A stretch of DNA of 39,056 nt from Ruminococcus sp. (GCF_024684275.1 NZ_JAIKXF010000068.1:1-39056); one strand, 5' to 3'; shown: positions 14,454 to 23,041, counted from the stretch's first letter. Numbers and translations are program-made. Notes: generated from the sequence alone by a model not told the origin.

Positions 14454-16466
14454 ATGTCAGACAATAAAGAAAAGAAAAATTTTGAGATACCCCGTCCTGT
14501 GTTCCCGAAAAGATGTATCGTCACAGGCGGTATGCCCTACGGCAACAAGGAGCTCCACTTCGGCCATGTGGGCGGTATGTTCGTATTTGCGGATACATTT
14601 GCGCGCTTTATGCGTGACCGCATAGGTAAGGAGAACGTTATTTTCGTCGGCGGTACGGACTGCTATGGCTCTCCTATCGCAGAGGGCTGGCGTGTAAAGG
14701 TCAAGAACGGCGAGTTTGAGGGCTCACTTGAGGACTTTGTTCAGAAAAACCATGACAAGCAGAAGGAGACTCTTGACGCTTACGGGATCTCTCCCAATCT
14801 CTTTGCAGCCTCCGGACTTGGCCGCTCAAAGGAGATACACGCTGCTGTAACCGACCGTTTCATCAGCTCTCTCCACAAGAAGGGACAGCTCAACCAGATA
14901 ACCACTATGCAGTTCTTCGATGAGAAGGCAGGCTGCTTCCTCAACGGCAGACAGGTCATCGGTAAGTGCCCTGTAGACGGCTGTACCTCTGAAAAGGGCT
15001 ATGCAGACGAGTGTGATATGGGACATCAGTATATGCCTGAGAACCTCATAAACCCTGTCAGCACCCTCACAGGCGAGACTCCTACCATGAAGCCCGTTAC
15101 CAACTGGTATTTCAAGCTCCGCGATTATGAGCAGCTCATGAAGGATTGGGTAGAGGAGCTTAAAAAGCGCAAGGATATCCGCCCTGTTGTGTGGAAAACT
15201 ATCGACGAGTTCCTGAAAAAGCCCGTTATCTACATAAAGCGCGAGTTCGAGGAAAAGTACATGAGCATCAAGGCTTCTATGCCTGAGCACAATTACCTTG
15301 AGGAGCCCAAGAAGCCGTCATTCACTATCGAATTCGACAAGCTTTCCGACTGCGACGAAGCCTGCCGCATACTCACCGAAAACGGTATCCGCTACAGAAC
15401 AGGCAAGACACTCGTTCCTTTCCGTCTTACAGGAAACATCGAGTGGGGAGTGCCTGCACCTGTCATGGACGGCGTTGAGGGACTTACTGTATGGGTATGG
15501 CCTGAGTCCCTCTGGGCACCTATCTCATTTACCGAGACATATCTTGAATCCATTGGTCACGATAAGGAGGAATGGCGCGACTACTGGTGCAGTAAGGATT
15601 CTACTGTTTACCAGTTCATCGGTCAGGACAATATATACTTTTACGGCATTGCCGAGCCTGCAATGTGGATGGCTCAGCAGGAAAGCGCAGAAAAGACAGC
15701 TTCACCTGCCGACGGCGAGTTACAGCTGCCTGTTATCGTGGCTAACCATCATATCCTGTTCCTCGACAAGAAGGCTTCAAGCTCAGGCGCAGTAAAGCCG
15801 CCTATGGCTGACGATCTGCTGAACCACTACACACCAGAGCAGCTCCGTATGCACTGGCTGGGACTTGGTCTGGGACAGCGCTCCGTAAGCTTCATGCCAA
15901 AGCCCTATAATCCAGATGCAAAGCCCGAGGACGCAGATCCTGTTGTCAAGGACGGTCTGCTCCTGTCCAATGTTTTCAACCGTATGATAAGAACGGCTTT
16001 CTATACCACACAGAAGGAGCTTGACGGTGTTATGCCGGATAATGCTCCCGAGGAGAAGTTCCTTGCAGATGCAAAGAAGGCTGTCCTTGAATATGAGCGT
16101 CATATGTCTAAGTTCGCATTCCACCAGTGTACCTATGTTCTTGACAGCTATATCCGCAACGGCAGCAAGTACATTGCAAAGGCTCTCACAGGCGAGTATC
16201 CCGACAAGGAAGCTCTCAAACAGGCTCTTGCCAACCTTTTCTACATGATAAGGATAACAGGAGTGCTGCTTCACCCTATGGCTCCATTCGGAACAAAAAA
16301 GCTCCGCGAGTATCTTGAGGTCGATGAGCGTATCTGGTCGTGGGATACTATCCTTGAACCGCTTACATATTTCACAGGAAACGGTCACAAGCTGAAGTTC
16401 CTGCCTCCGAGAACGGACTTCTTCACCCGTCACGAGAGCCAGTTTGCTTCTGCTGAGGAGCAGTAA
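14454..16466 (+). CDS. Methionyl-tRNA synthetase-like class I ligase
   Basis: A 670-residue class I synthetase most like MetRS. The HIGH motif is HFGH (35-38) within GGMPYGNKELHFGHVGG, followed by FVGGTDCYGSPI. A zinc-knuckle-like insert has C172, C177, C187 and H191, then ENLINPVSTLTGETP as in MetRS. The KMSKS region reads LDKKASSSG (about 438-445), so the loop is degenerate. The C-terminal helical domain is present; no tRNA-binding extension is clear. The frame is open upstream through repeats, but AAAGAGG supports the ATG at 14454. Because of the altered loop it might be a second, specialised MetRS; whether another metG exists cannot be seen here. Confidence 0.8.
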   Translation: MSDNKEKKNFEIPRPVFPKRCIVTGGMPYGNKELHFGHVGGMFVFADTFARFMRDRIGKENVIFVGGTDCYGSPIAEGWRVKVKNGEFEGSLEDFVQKNHDKQKETLDAYGISPNLFAASGLGRSKEIHAAVTDRFISSLHKKGQLNQITTMQFFDEKAGCFLNGRQVIGKCPVDGCTSEKGYADECDMGHQYMPENLINPVSTLTGETPTMKPVTNWYFKLRDYEQLMKDWVEELKKRKDIRPVVWKTIDEFLKKPVIYIKREFEEKYMSIKASMPEHNYLEEPKKPSFTIEFDKLSDCDEACRILTENGIRYRTGKTLVPFRLTGNIEWGVPAPVMDGVEGLTVWVWPESLWAPISFTETYLESIGHDKEEWRDYWCSKDSTVYQFIGQDNIYFYGIAEPAMWMAQQESAEKTASPADGELQLPVIVANHHILFLDKKASSSGAVKPPMADDLLNHYTPEQLRMHWLGLGLGQRSVSFMPKPYNPDAKPEDADPVVKDGLLLSNVFNRMIRTAFYTTQKELDGVMPDNAPEEKFLADAKKAVLEYERHMSKFAFHQCTYVLDSYIRNGSKYIAKALTGEYPDKEALKQALANLFYMIRITGVLLHPMAPFGTKKLREYLEVDERIWSWDTILEPLTYFTGNGHKLKFLPPRTDFFTRHESQFASAEEQ

Positions 16467-16490
16467 AAGCTCTATACAAGTACTGTATGA

Positions 16491-16520
16491 GGAACGCCTT
16501 TTACGGCGTTCCTTATTATT
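16491..16520 (+). terminator. Terminator after the MetRS-like gene
   Basis: GGAACGCC (16491-16498) pairs with GGCGTTCC (16505-16512), followed by TTATTATT. Confidence 0.75.
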
Positions 16521-16536
16521 AGATCAAGGTGATGAT

Positions 16537-17355
16537 ATGTGCAGAAAAAAAGCTTCAGAGGCGAGAAGAAAGGCTTTAGAGCGAGAAGAAAAAATGTGGA
16601 GAAATGACAAGCTGTCTTTTATTGCAGCTGTGGTGACTTTCATTATCTCTATCCTGCACAGAGTTTTCTTCAAACCCGATGTTATGACAGGTGAGCAGGG
16701 GCTCAGGACAGTGTTCATGTTCTCACTGCTGCGTATCATATTGGGACTTGCTGCGGAGGTGTCCTTCGGTGTGGCTCTGGGCAGGCTGATGCTCATACAG
16801 CGCAGCGAGCCTCTTGCTTATGCGGCAGATGCTGTGGAGGCAAAGTTCAGCTCAGGAAAAAAGAAGAAAAAGCAGGGAAAGGCTGGCAAGGTCATCGGCT
16901 TTGTGCTGACTTATGCCTTTGTTTTTCTGATTTATATGTCATTTGGTGCAAGGGAAACGGCTCTATATTCACAGCGAAATATCAGGGGGCTTCCACGGCT
17001 TGACAACCTGTCATATGTATGTTTTGCGGGAGAAACTCTTATGGATATGTCTCAGGGTGAGACCGTCACTGTAAGGGTTAGCGGCTGCCATATCGGCACT
17101 GACTCCATTTCATATTCTGTAAGTACAAGACGCTTTAACAGAAATAGGCGCGGCGGACTGACCTACAGATTTTTTGTGCTGATGGACGACGGCTATGACA
17201 GGATAGCTCAGGTTTCGGATAAAGAGGCAAAGAAGCTTGAAAGCCGGCTTGATCCGGAAAAAGTATACACCGTTAAGCTATACAAGCATTCGGGGTTCAT
17301 AGCTTCTGTGGAGGAAAGTGAATTAAATTATTTATGTTACTTGGAGCTAACATAG
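16537..17355 (+). CDS. Multi-pass membrane protein, function unknown
   Basis: A 272-residue protein that I do not recognise. It starts with a Lys/Arg-rich cytoplasmic region (MCRKKASEARRKALEREEK). Hydrophobic segments follow at about residues 26-45, 57-82 and 118-135, with a basic KKKKKQGKAGK loop before the last. The remaining 130 residues look like a soluble, beta-rich domain, probably extracellular. The start at 16537 is supported by AAGG seven bases upstream; an earlier in-frame ATG overlaps the MetRS-like gene and the terminator. No promoter is obvious between the terminator and the start. Confidence 0.7.
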   Translation: MCRKKASEARRKALEREEKMWRNDKLSFIAAVVTFIISILHRVFFKPDVMTGEQGLRTVFMFSLLRIILGLAAEVSFGVALGRLMLIQRSEPLAYAADAVEAKFSSGKKKKKQGKAGKVIGFVLTYAFVFLIYMSFGARETALYSQRNIRGLPRLDNLSYVCFAGETLMDMSQGETVTVRVSGCHIGTDSISYSVSTRRFNRNRRGGLTYRFFVLMDDGYDRIAQVSDKEAKKLESRLDPEKVYTVKLYKHSGFIASVEESELNYLCYLELT

Positions 17356-17389
17356 AAAATACCTGTTTTTCCGGAAAAGAAAAAAATCC

Positions 17390-17418
17390 TTGCCTTTTAC
17401 AGCGATTTATAGTATAAT
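17390..17418 (+). promoter_or_regulatory. Promoter of the cysteine-synthase-family gene
   Basis: TTGCCT (17390-17395) and TATAAT (17413-17418) with a 17-bp spacer. Confidence 0.75.
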
Positions 17419-17458
17419 TAAATATGTCAGTGCTATTATGACATAAGGAGAATGAGGA

Positions 17459-18388
17459 ATGATCTACAATAATATTCTGGAAGCTATGGGTCACACACCA
17501 CTCATCAAGCTGAACCGAATGGTAAAAAAGGGGAGCGCAGATGTCCTTGTCAAATTCGAGGGACTTAACGTTGGAGGCTCTATCAAAACACGTACTGCGT
17601 ATAATATGATACGCCACGCCGAAAAGGAAGGCAAGATCAGCGAAAATACCATTATCGTTGAGCCTACCAGCGGAAATCAGGGTATCGGTCTCGCTCTTGT
17701 CGGAGCTGTCAAGGGCTACAAGACAATAATCATCATGCCTGACTCAGTCAGCGAGGAACGCCGCAAGCTTGTTAAGCACTATGGCGCAGAGGTGATGCTC
17801 ATACACGATGACGGCGATATTGGAAAATGCATACAGACCTGTCTCGATACGGCTCTGAAAATGGCTGATGAGGATCCGAATGTGTTCGTACCTCAGCAGT
17901 TTGCGAATGTGAACAATATCGGTGCGCACAAGTATCATACAGCTCTGGAGATACTTGAACAGACTGCTGTTAAAATAGACGGCTTCTGTTCGGGAATAGG
18001 AACAGGCGGTACTATCACAGGCATAGGCGAAGCTCTCAAGGCTCAGTATCCCGATATGGTGATATGGGCTGTAGAGCCGGAGAATGCCGCTATCCTGGCA
18101 GGCGGAAATATAGGAACTCACCTGCAAATGGGCATAGGCGACGGCATTATCCCGGATATTCTCAATCAGAATATTTACGATGATATTTACATAGTTACCG
18201 ATGAGGAGGCAATACAGACCGCTAAGGACCTCGCTTCAAAAGAGGGTATTATGTGCGGTATTTCCAGCGGAACTAATGTTGCAGCTGCTCTGAAGCTGGC
18301 TGAAAAGCTGGGTGAGGGCAAAACTGTAGTAACTATACTCCCCGATACTGCGGAGAGATATTTCTCCACACCGCTGTTCGAGGATTAA
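17459..18388 (+). CDS. cysK: Cysteine synthase family PLP enzyme
   Basis: A 309-residue fold-type II PLP enzyme, most likely O-acetylserine sulfhydrylase, which makes cysteine from O-acetylserine and sulfide. The PLP lysine is K43 in GGSIKTRTA. The phosphate loop reads GIGTGGTITGIG, and the C-terminal GISSGTNVAAAL fits the family. Two usual residues differ: the substrate loop is TSGNQG (70-75) instead of TSGNTG, and MGIGDGIIP replaces the usual GIGAGFIP. These changes may alter the substrate, so another beta-replacement activity is possible. AAGGAG precedes the ATG. A PNPOx-like gene follows after 40 bp without a terminator, so the two are likely one operon. Confidence 0.8.
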   Translation: MIYNNILEAMGHTPLIKLNRMVKKGSADVLVKFEGLNVGGSIKTRTAYNMIRHAEKEGKISENTIIVEPTSGNQGIGLALVGAVKGYKTIIIMPDSVSEERRKLVKHYGAEVMLIHDDGDIGKCIQTCLDTALKMADEDPNVFVPQQFANVNNIGAHKYHTALEILEQTAVKIDGFCSGIGTGGTITGIGEALKAQYPDMVIWAVEPENAAILAGGNIGTHLQMGIGDGIIPDILNQNIYDDIYIVTDEEAIQTAKDLASKEGIMCGISSGTNVAAALKLAEKLGEGKTVVTILPDTAERYFSTPLFED

Positions 18389-18427
18389 GTATAACGATCT
18401 AACAATAAATCAAGGAGGTAATCGACA

Positions 18428-18823
18428 ATGAGCAGGTTAAACGATTTTCTAACAGAAGCAGGTATTTTCTTCGTAGCAACAAACGACGGAGCACAGCCAA
18501 AGCTCAGACCTTTCGGAGCGCACGTTGAGGTAGACGGAGTTGTCCACTTCGCAGTTGGAGACTTCAAGGCAGTCTACAGACAGATGCAGGCAAATCCGCT
18601 TACTGAGATAGTAGCCTGCAAGCCCGACGGATTGTGGCTTCGCTACACAGGAAAGATAGTTTTCGATGACGATAAGAAGTATGCAGACGCAATGCTTGAG
18701 GCAAGCCCGGTCCTCAGGGAAATATACAACGAGAAAACAGGCTATGTAATGAAGACCTTCCACCTTGAGGAAGCAAAGGCGTTCATCATGCCCCAGATCG
18801 GACAGCCCGAGCAGATATTATAA
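18428..18823 (+). CDS. Pyridoxamine-phosphate-oxidase-like flavin-binding protein
   Basis: A 131-residue protein with the split-barrel fold of the PNPOx-like family (FFVATNDGAQPKLRPFGAHV, VHFAVGDFKAVYRQMQANP, and a conserved LRYTGKIVF). Such small proteins bind FMN or a related cofactor and are often reductases of unknown substrate. It lacks the length of true PdxH. AAGGAGG lies just upstream of the ATG. It follows the cysteine-synthase-family gene closely, which may connect it to PLP or sulfur metabolism, though this is only context. Confidence 0.8.
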   Translation: MSRLNDFLTEAGIFFVATNDGAQPKLRPFGAHVEVDGVVHFAVGDFKAVYRQMQANPLTEIVACKPDGLWLRYTGKIVFDDDKKYADAMLEASPVLREIYNEKTGYVMKTFHLEEAKAFIMPQIGQPEQIL

Positions 18824-18829
18824 AAGCAG

Positions 18830-18861
18830 AAAAGCAGTATCGAATGATACTGCTTTTTTTG
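18830..18861. terminator. Bidirectional terminator
   Basis: AAAAGCAGTATC, loop GAAT, GATACTGCTTTTTTT. It lies between the PNPOx-like gene and the convergent MATE gene. Confidence 0.85.
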
Positions 18862-18877
18862 TCCGCAAGAAGCGGTA

Positions 18878-20221
18878 TTATCGTGTGGGCAGCGGAGTCA
18901 GCGACTCTGCCCATGTTTTTCTCAGGTGTATTAAAAGTATAGTCATGCCTGTAAAGTTGGTTATCATCTCAGCGATAGGAACTGTCAGCCATACTCCTGT
19001 CATGCTCTTTATCATATAAGCAATGAAGGCGAGGGGGATTATGAGAATAGTTCCGCGCATAAGAGAGATGAGCTGAGCCTGCTTCGGCATTTCCTTTGAT
19101 GTGAAGTAAACCGAAAGTATGGTATTTGCTCCCATAAACGGCATGAACAGGAAGTACTCGCGCAGACCTGTTTCTGCGATGCTTTTCAGCATTGAGCTGC
19201 CGCTGCTGTTGAATACTCCCACTACATATGATGTGCAGAAGAATACGGCAGTATAGGCTAAAATAGAGAATATCAGCGATGTCCACATTGCAAGCCGCAG
19301 AACATAGCATATGGCGGTGCTGTCGCTGCGCCCGTGATAACGACACATAAGCGGCTGTATCCCGCTGGCTATACCTGCGTATATAGCCGTAAAGACTATG
19401 GCGGTATTGGCAATGACACCATAGGCGGCAATGCCTGTATTGTCTGATATGCGGTAGATAACGAAGTTGAATATCATTATCACTATGCCTCCTGAGACCT
19501 CCGATAAGAAGGAGTGCAGCCCCAGTGCGGCTATCTCTTTTATGGTGCTTAGTGACGGGATCATGAGTCTGAGGCTAAAGGCGTTCCAGCCTGTAATGAA
19601 GTGTATGCTCATTACTCCCATGCTGATAAACGGCGAAATACAGGTAGCAAGAGCAGCTCCTCTCATTCCCATATCAAATCTGAAAATAAAAATATAGTCA
19701 AGTATGATGTTGACGAAGCAGCCGCTCAGCATACCCAGCATGGCGAGCCGAGGTGCGCTGTCATTGCGCATAAAGCAAGCCATAAGGTTATTCATAAGGA
19801 AAGCAGGTGAGAAGATAAGTATAGCCTTTATGTAGCTTTGTGACATATCAAAGACACTTGCGTTCGCACCAAGAAGATGCGTGACCTGCTTTGAGAAGCA
19901 GATACCCAGTATCTCAAACAGCGCAGCTATTGCGAGCATAGCCGCAAAGGCACTGGTATAGATAGCATCTGTCTCTTTTCGTTCTGTTCGGCAGTAAAGC
20001 ATTGAAAACTTGCTGCCGCCGCCTATCCCAAGCATCAGACCAAAGCCGTTGATGAAATTAAAGACAGGCAGAGAAAGATTTAGAGCGGTAAGACCTTCCG
20101 AGCCCATTCCTCTTGAAATAAAAAATGTATCGATAAGAATATATACCGATACACCTAAAGAGCTGATGACATTCGCCAATATGTACCTGAAAAAATCATG
20201 TCGTATTGGTCTTTTGTCCAT
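18878..20221 (-). CDS. MATE family multidrug efflux transporter
   Basis: A 447-residue integral membrane protein with about 12 hydrophobic helices in two related halves, as in MATE antiporters that export organic cations or drugs using an ion gradient. The N-terminal SLGVSVYILIDTFFISRGMG and the Gly-rich FGLMLGIGGGSKFS are typical. The ribosome site is poor: only GGGGGG about 10 bases before the ATG at 20221. The leader holds a long dyad that may control expression. Its substrate cannot be read from sequence. Confidence 0.88.
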   Translation of the reverse strand: MDKRPIRHDFFRYILANVISSLGVSVYILIDTFFISRGMGSEGLTALNLSLPVFNFINGFGLMLGIGGGSKFSMLYCRTERKETDAIYTSAFAAMLAIAALFEILGICFSKQVTHLLGANASVFDMSQSYIKAILIFSPAFLMNNLMACFMRNDSAPRLAMLGMLSGCFVNIILDYIFIFRFDMGMRGAALATCISPFISMGVMSIHFITGWNAFSLRLMIPSLSTIKEIAALGLHSFLSEVSGGIVIMIFNFVIYRISDNTGIAAYGVIANTAIVFTAIYAGIASGIQPLMCRYHGRSDSTAICYVLRLAMWTSLIFSILAYTAVFFCTSYVVGVFNSSGSSMLKSIAETGLREYFLFMPFMGANTILSVYFTSKEMPKQAQLISLMRGTILIIPLAFIAYMIKSMTGVWLTVPIAEMITNFTGMTILLIHLRKTWAESLTPLPTR

Positions 20222-20245
20222 ATATTAAATTTGCCCCCCAATATA

Positions 20246-20273
20246 CCGATACACAGCTCGGACTGTGTGTCGG
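20246..20273 (-). promoter_or_regulatory. Dyad in the MATE leader (operator or RNA hairpin)
   Basis: CCGATACACAG (20246-20256) and CTGTGTGTCGG (20263-20273) are inverted, 10 of 11 positions matching, with a 6-nt loop. It lies about 20-45 bp downstream of the -10 box. It could be a repressor site or an attenuator hairpin. Part of it (ATATACCGATACAC) recurs inside the N-terminal coding region at about 20142. Confidence 0.5.
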
Positions 20274-20291
20274 ACAGCATATCCTTTATGC

Positions 20292-20320
20292 ATTATAGCA
20301 TATCTGTGCTAAAAAATCAA
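20292..20320 (-). promoter_or_regulatory. Promoter of the MATE gene
   Basis: On the minus strand TTGATT (20320-20315) and TATAAT (20297-20292) with a 17-bp spacer; leader of about 65 nt. Confidence 0.75.
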
Positions 20321-20353
20321 GTCCTACAGTGAAAAAATACTCTATAAAGTTCA

Positions 20354-20386
20354 GAAAAAAGCAAAGGGACGCCATGCAGCGTCCCT
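20354..20386 (-). terminator. Terminator of the DUF1015 gene
   Basis: AGGGACGC (20365-20372) pairs with GCGTCCCT (20379-20386). On the minus strand it is followed by TTTGCTTTTTT. Confidence 0.8.
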
Positions 20387-20398
20387 GAAAAAATGTTG

Positions 20399-21667
20399 TT
20401 ATTTGGTTATTTTGCGAGCTTCAATGTAGAATCTCTTGTCCTCGGCGTGTCCCATTGAGAATGTCTTTCTGGGGAGAGCGCCGTCCTTGATAACGGTGGG
20501 GAAGAGCTGTGACTTGTCCATATCGGGGAGAATGAAAGCGATACCGTTGTGCTTTTCAGCCAGTGACTTTGCTGTATCAGCGCCGTGGATATAGTCTATC
20601 TTGCCGCCGTTTGCCTTGATATAGCTGTCGAGGAAGTTCTGGAGAGAACCAACAGACAGATTTGAGGGCTTCTTGTTGATGTAGAGCTTCTTTTCAGTGC
20701 CCTTGCATGAGTAGATAACGTACTGGTCGGATACCTTAGTCTCGGAGAGCTCCAGTGCGGCTGTGAGCTCATTTATGAGCTTGTCGCAGTCTACATCGTA
20801 TACAAGGCGGTGGATAGCCTCGAATTTGAGTGCATCGCTGTGGAGATTTACTATCTCGGCAAGAGCGTAACGTGCAGGATGATCTGAAAGATCCTTATCA
20901 GGGTTTGCTTTTTTGAGCTGCTCGTAGAATTCCTTTGCAGTAGCCAGCGAGTGGTTTCCGTCGCCCATAGCATAGAGGAGCACGGGAGTATTGCTGAGAC
21001 CGTACTTTTTGCAGAAAGTATCGGGGTCTGCAAGAGCGCAGAGTGCCTTGTCGATATTTTCCTGAGCAGATTTATCTAAAAGCCAGCCCTTTATGCTGCC
21101 GCCGTTCTGCATAAGCTCGAAATCGTAGAGCTTGCTGTCGTCGGAAACAATCTTTGCAAGGGGCTCGATAACCGTATTATCGGGATCATCAATAAGTATC
21201 ATGATGTGTGGAAGCTCAAGCGGAGCGCCCTGTCTTACCTTGATACGCGGAGGGATACGCTCGATAACAGTAGCCTCAGTGGCTCTTACCTCGGAAGTGC
21301 TGCCCTTTGAGAAGTCATATTTTTCAAGGTCAATAGCTCCAACGATACCCTGACGGAGTATGCCGTTGCTCTGTACTCTTTCAACGTAGACCATAGCGTC
21401 CTTGTATTCGGTGAAGATACCGTCAGCAAGGTACTTGTCCATAGCTGTGTGGATATTATCAATACGCTCTGCAACGCCGTCCTGCTCAAGATAAAGCTCC
21501 GGGAGGATAAGATTCAGCGTTGAGGGAGCGCTTCCGACTGTGGCGCTTACCTCGTCCCAGTACTCAGGCTCGCTGGTGTACTGGTCGCAGGCGATAACGG
21601 ACCACTTGTGCATATCGCAGTCCTTTGGAAGAAGAATGTCAGCAGAATGAAATGCAGTTGAGTTCAT
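20399..21667 (-). CDS. DUF1015 family protein
   Basis: A 422-residue cytoplasmic protein of the DUF1015 family, conserved in many bacteria but without an established activity. Recognisable parts are the N-terminal SVIACDQYTSEPEYWDEV, the central ERIPPRIKVRQGAPLELPH, and the YAMGDGNHSLATAKEFYEQL segment, which has a conserved DGNHS word. Length is normal. AAAGGAG lies before the ATG. Maf lies 178 bp upstream on the same strand with repeats in between; no clear promoter is seen there, so partial co-transcription is possible. Confidence 0.85.
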   Translation of the reverse strand: MNSTAFHSADILLPKDCDMHKWSVIACDQYTSEPEYWDEVSATVGSAPSTLNLILPELYLEQDGVAERIDNIHTAMDKYLADGIFTEYKDAMVYVERVQSNGILRQGIVGAIDLEKYDFSKGSTSEVRATEATVIERIPPRIKVRQGAPLELPHIMILIDDPDNTVIEPLAKIVSDDSKLYDFELMQNGGSIKGWLLDKSAQENIDKALCALADPDTFCKKYGLSNTPVLLYAMGDGNHSLATAKEFYEQLKKANPDKDLSDHPARYALAEIVNLHSDALKFEAIHRLVYDVDCDKLINELTAALELSETKVSDQYVIYSCKGTEKKLYINKKPSNLSVGSLQNFLDSYIKANGGKIDYIHGADTAKSLAEKHNGIAFILPDMDKSQLFPTVIKDGALPRKTFSMGHAEDKRFYIEARKITK

Positions 21668-21694
21668 GGTAAATACTCCTTTATTATTATTTAG

Positions 21695-21752
21695 AACTTA
21701 GAGCTAAGAACTAAGAGCTAAGATTGTAGGGGACGGCGTCCTCGACGTCCCG
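21695..21752. repeat. AGAACTAAG words plus GTAGGGGACG hairpin, copy 2
   Basis: AACTTAGAGCTAAGAACTAA-type sequence (about 21693-21722) runs into a 27-bp hairpin at 21726-21752 that is identical to the one at 9489-9515. Confidence 0.8.
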
Positions 21753-21754
21753 AA

Positions 21755-21860
21755 AGTTAAGAGTTTAGAGTTGAGAATTGAGAGTTAAGGTGTTCGCTTC
21801 GCTCATATTATTTTAATAAGTCAGCCTAATGCGGCATTATAACTCTCAACTCTCAACTTC
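21755..21860. repeat. Inverted-arm repeat of the AGTTGAGAA type overlapping the end of maf
   Basis: The left arm (about 21757-21789) has AGAGTTGAGAATTGAGAGTT. The right arm (21839-21858) is ATAACTCTCAACTCTCAACT. About 50 bp lie between them. The design matches the AGAACTAAG elements, but the sequence word differs. The maf stop codon (21846-21848) lies in the right arm. Confidence 0.6.
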
Positions 21861-22403
21861 TTTAATTCTATTAAAGAGTCTGCCTACGGGAAGTCCCACC
21901 ACGTTGAAGAAATCACCGTCGATGTGGGAGATGAGAGCAGAGCCAAGCCCCTGTATGCCGTAGCCTCCAGCCTTGTCGTAGGGCTCGTCGGTATCGGCGT
22001 AAGTCTCTATTTCAGAAGTTGTCAGCTTGCGAAAGGTAACATTGGTCACCTCTGAAAAAGAGCTGACCTTGCCTGCTTTGATGATGCAGCAGCCTGTGAC
22101 CACCTGATGAGTGCACCCCGAAAGCTTTGATATATCGGCAATGCACTGAGCTCTGTCATGTGGCTTGCCAAGAATTTCGCTGCCGCAGATGACCGTTGTA
22201 TCACAGCCGATAACTATGCAGTCCGGGTATTTCTCCGCAGCCGCCTTTGCTTTCAGCACCGCAAGGTACTCGGAAGCCGCTGTGGGTTCGATGTTGTCTG
22301 GGAGAGTCTCGTCGCAGTCCGTTGAGACCGCCTCGAAATCCTCGGTTATGTATCTCATCAGCTCACGCCGTCTTGGGGAAGCTGATGCAAGTATTATCTT
22401 CAT
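21846..22403 (-). CDS. maf: Maf family nucleoside triphosphate pyrophosphatase
   Basis: A 185-residue cytoplasmic protein of the Maf/YhdE family, which hydrolyses non-canonical or selected nucleoside triphosphates to monophosphates and has been linked to septum control. The signature LASASPRRRELM is at the N-terminus. VIGCDTTVICGSEILGKP and YADTDEPYDKAGGYGIQG are the other conserved motifs. AAGGAG precedes the ATG. It lies 12 bp after an orphan gene on the same strand. The last codons (VES) and stop are within a repeat arm, so the C-terminus may have been reshaped. Confidence 0.92.
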   Translation of the reverse strand: MKIILASASPRRRELMRYITEDFEAVSTDCDETLPDNIEPTAASEYLAVLKAKAAAEKYPDCIVIGCDTTVICGSEILGKPHDRAQCIADISKLSGCTHQVVTGCCIIKAGKVSSFSEVTNVTFRKLTTSEIETYADTDEPYDKAGGYGIQGLGSALISHIDGDFFNVVGLPVGRLFNRIKEVES

Positions 22404-22415
22404 TTATATAGCTCC

Positions 22416-22817
22416 TTAATATGTGCCGCTGCTGAGAACGTCAAGATGACGTCGGTATCGCTTTGGAATATTTATGCCCACAAGATAGCCTATTGAGTGC
22501 AGAAAGTTTGAGATAACGGCAAAGCCGTCCTTGTAGAATGCTTCTATCCGCTTATCATTGAAAGGAATTCCCTTGTAGTCGGGGGGGCACACGAATGTCC
22601 AGTCCGCGCCGCTGCGGTCAAGGACTATACGGAAGAAACTATCTATATCGGTGTCCTTATAGCCTGTGTTCATAAGGAGTATATGGTGCTCAGCGGCTTC
22701 GTCTACGGAGCTCATGATAACGGTCTTTCCGTCAAAGGATATAAGGACGAGCATGGGCTCGTCTGCCGCCATAGACTTGCTTACGGCTTCCTCGGAGGGG
22801 TATCTGATTATCTTCAT
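22416..22817 (-). CDS. Conserved-looking orphan protein upstream of maf
   Basis: A 133-residue protein without a recognised domain. It is mixed alpha/beta and soluble, with MLVLISFDGKTVIMSSVDEA and a later DRSGADWTFVCPPDYKGIPF. No signal peptide or membrane helix is visible. AGAGGT lies before the ATG. It ends 12 bp before maf, so the two form an operon. Unknown function; a link to nucleotide clean-up or growth control is context only. Confidence 0.65.
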   Translation of the reverse strand: MKIIRYPSEEAVSKSMAADEPMLVLISFDGKTVIMSSVDEAAEHHILLMNTGYKDTDIDSFFRIVLDRSGADWTFVCPPDYKGIPFNDKRIEAFYKDGFAVISNFLHSIGYLVGINIPKRYRRHLDVLSSGTY

Positions 22818-23041
22818 ATGTTCACTACCTCTGGTTATTTATCTATATAGGGCATAGCATTTATATAGTGAGTTTTTTATGCGTGTTTTAAACTATATTC
22901 TGATAAAATAGAATTACACAGTTAATTTTACCACATAAGGGCAATAGTGTCAAGGAGAAAAAAGTTTCCTGATAGTTTAAATTGTATCATGTTTAACATA
23001 AAGTAATGAATTGCTTTTGGCTTTTCTGTTTACTCTTTCTA

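Noticed and set aside
20222..20290. Short leader peptide overlapping the MATE start
   Set aside because: An ATG-initiated frame near 20280 exists on the minus strand, but its ribosome site is too close to the start and it has no clear attenuation structure beyond the dyad.
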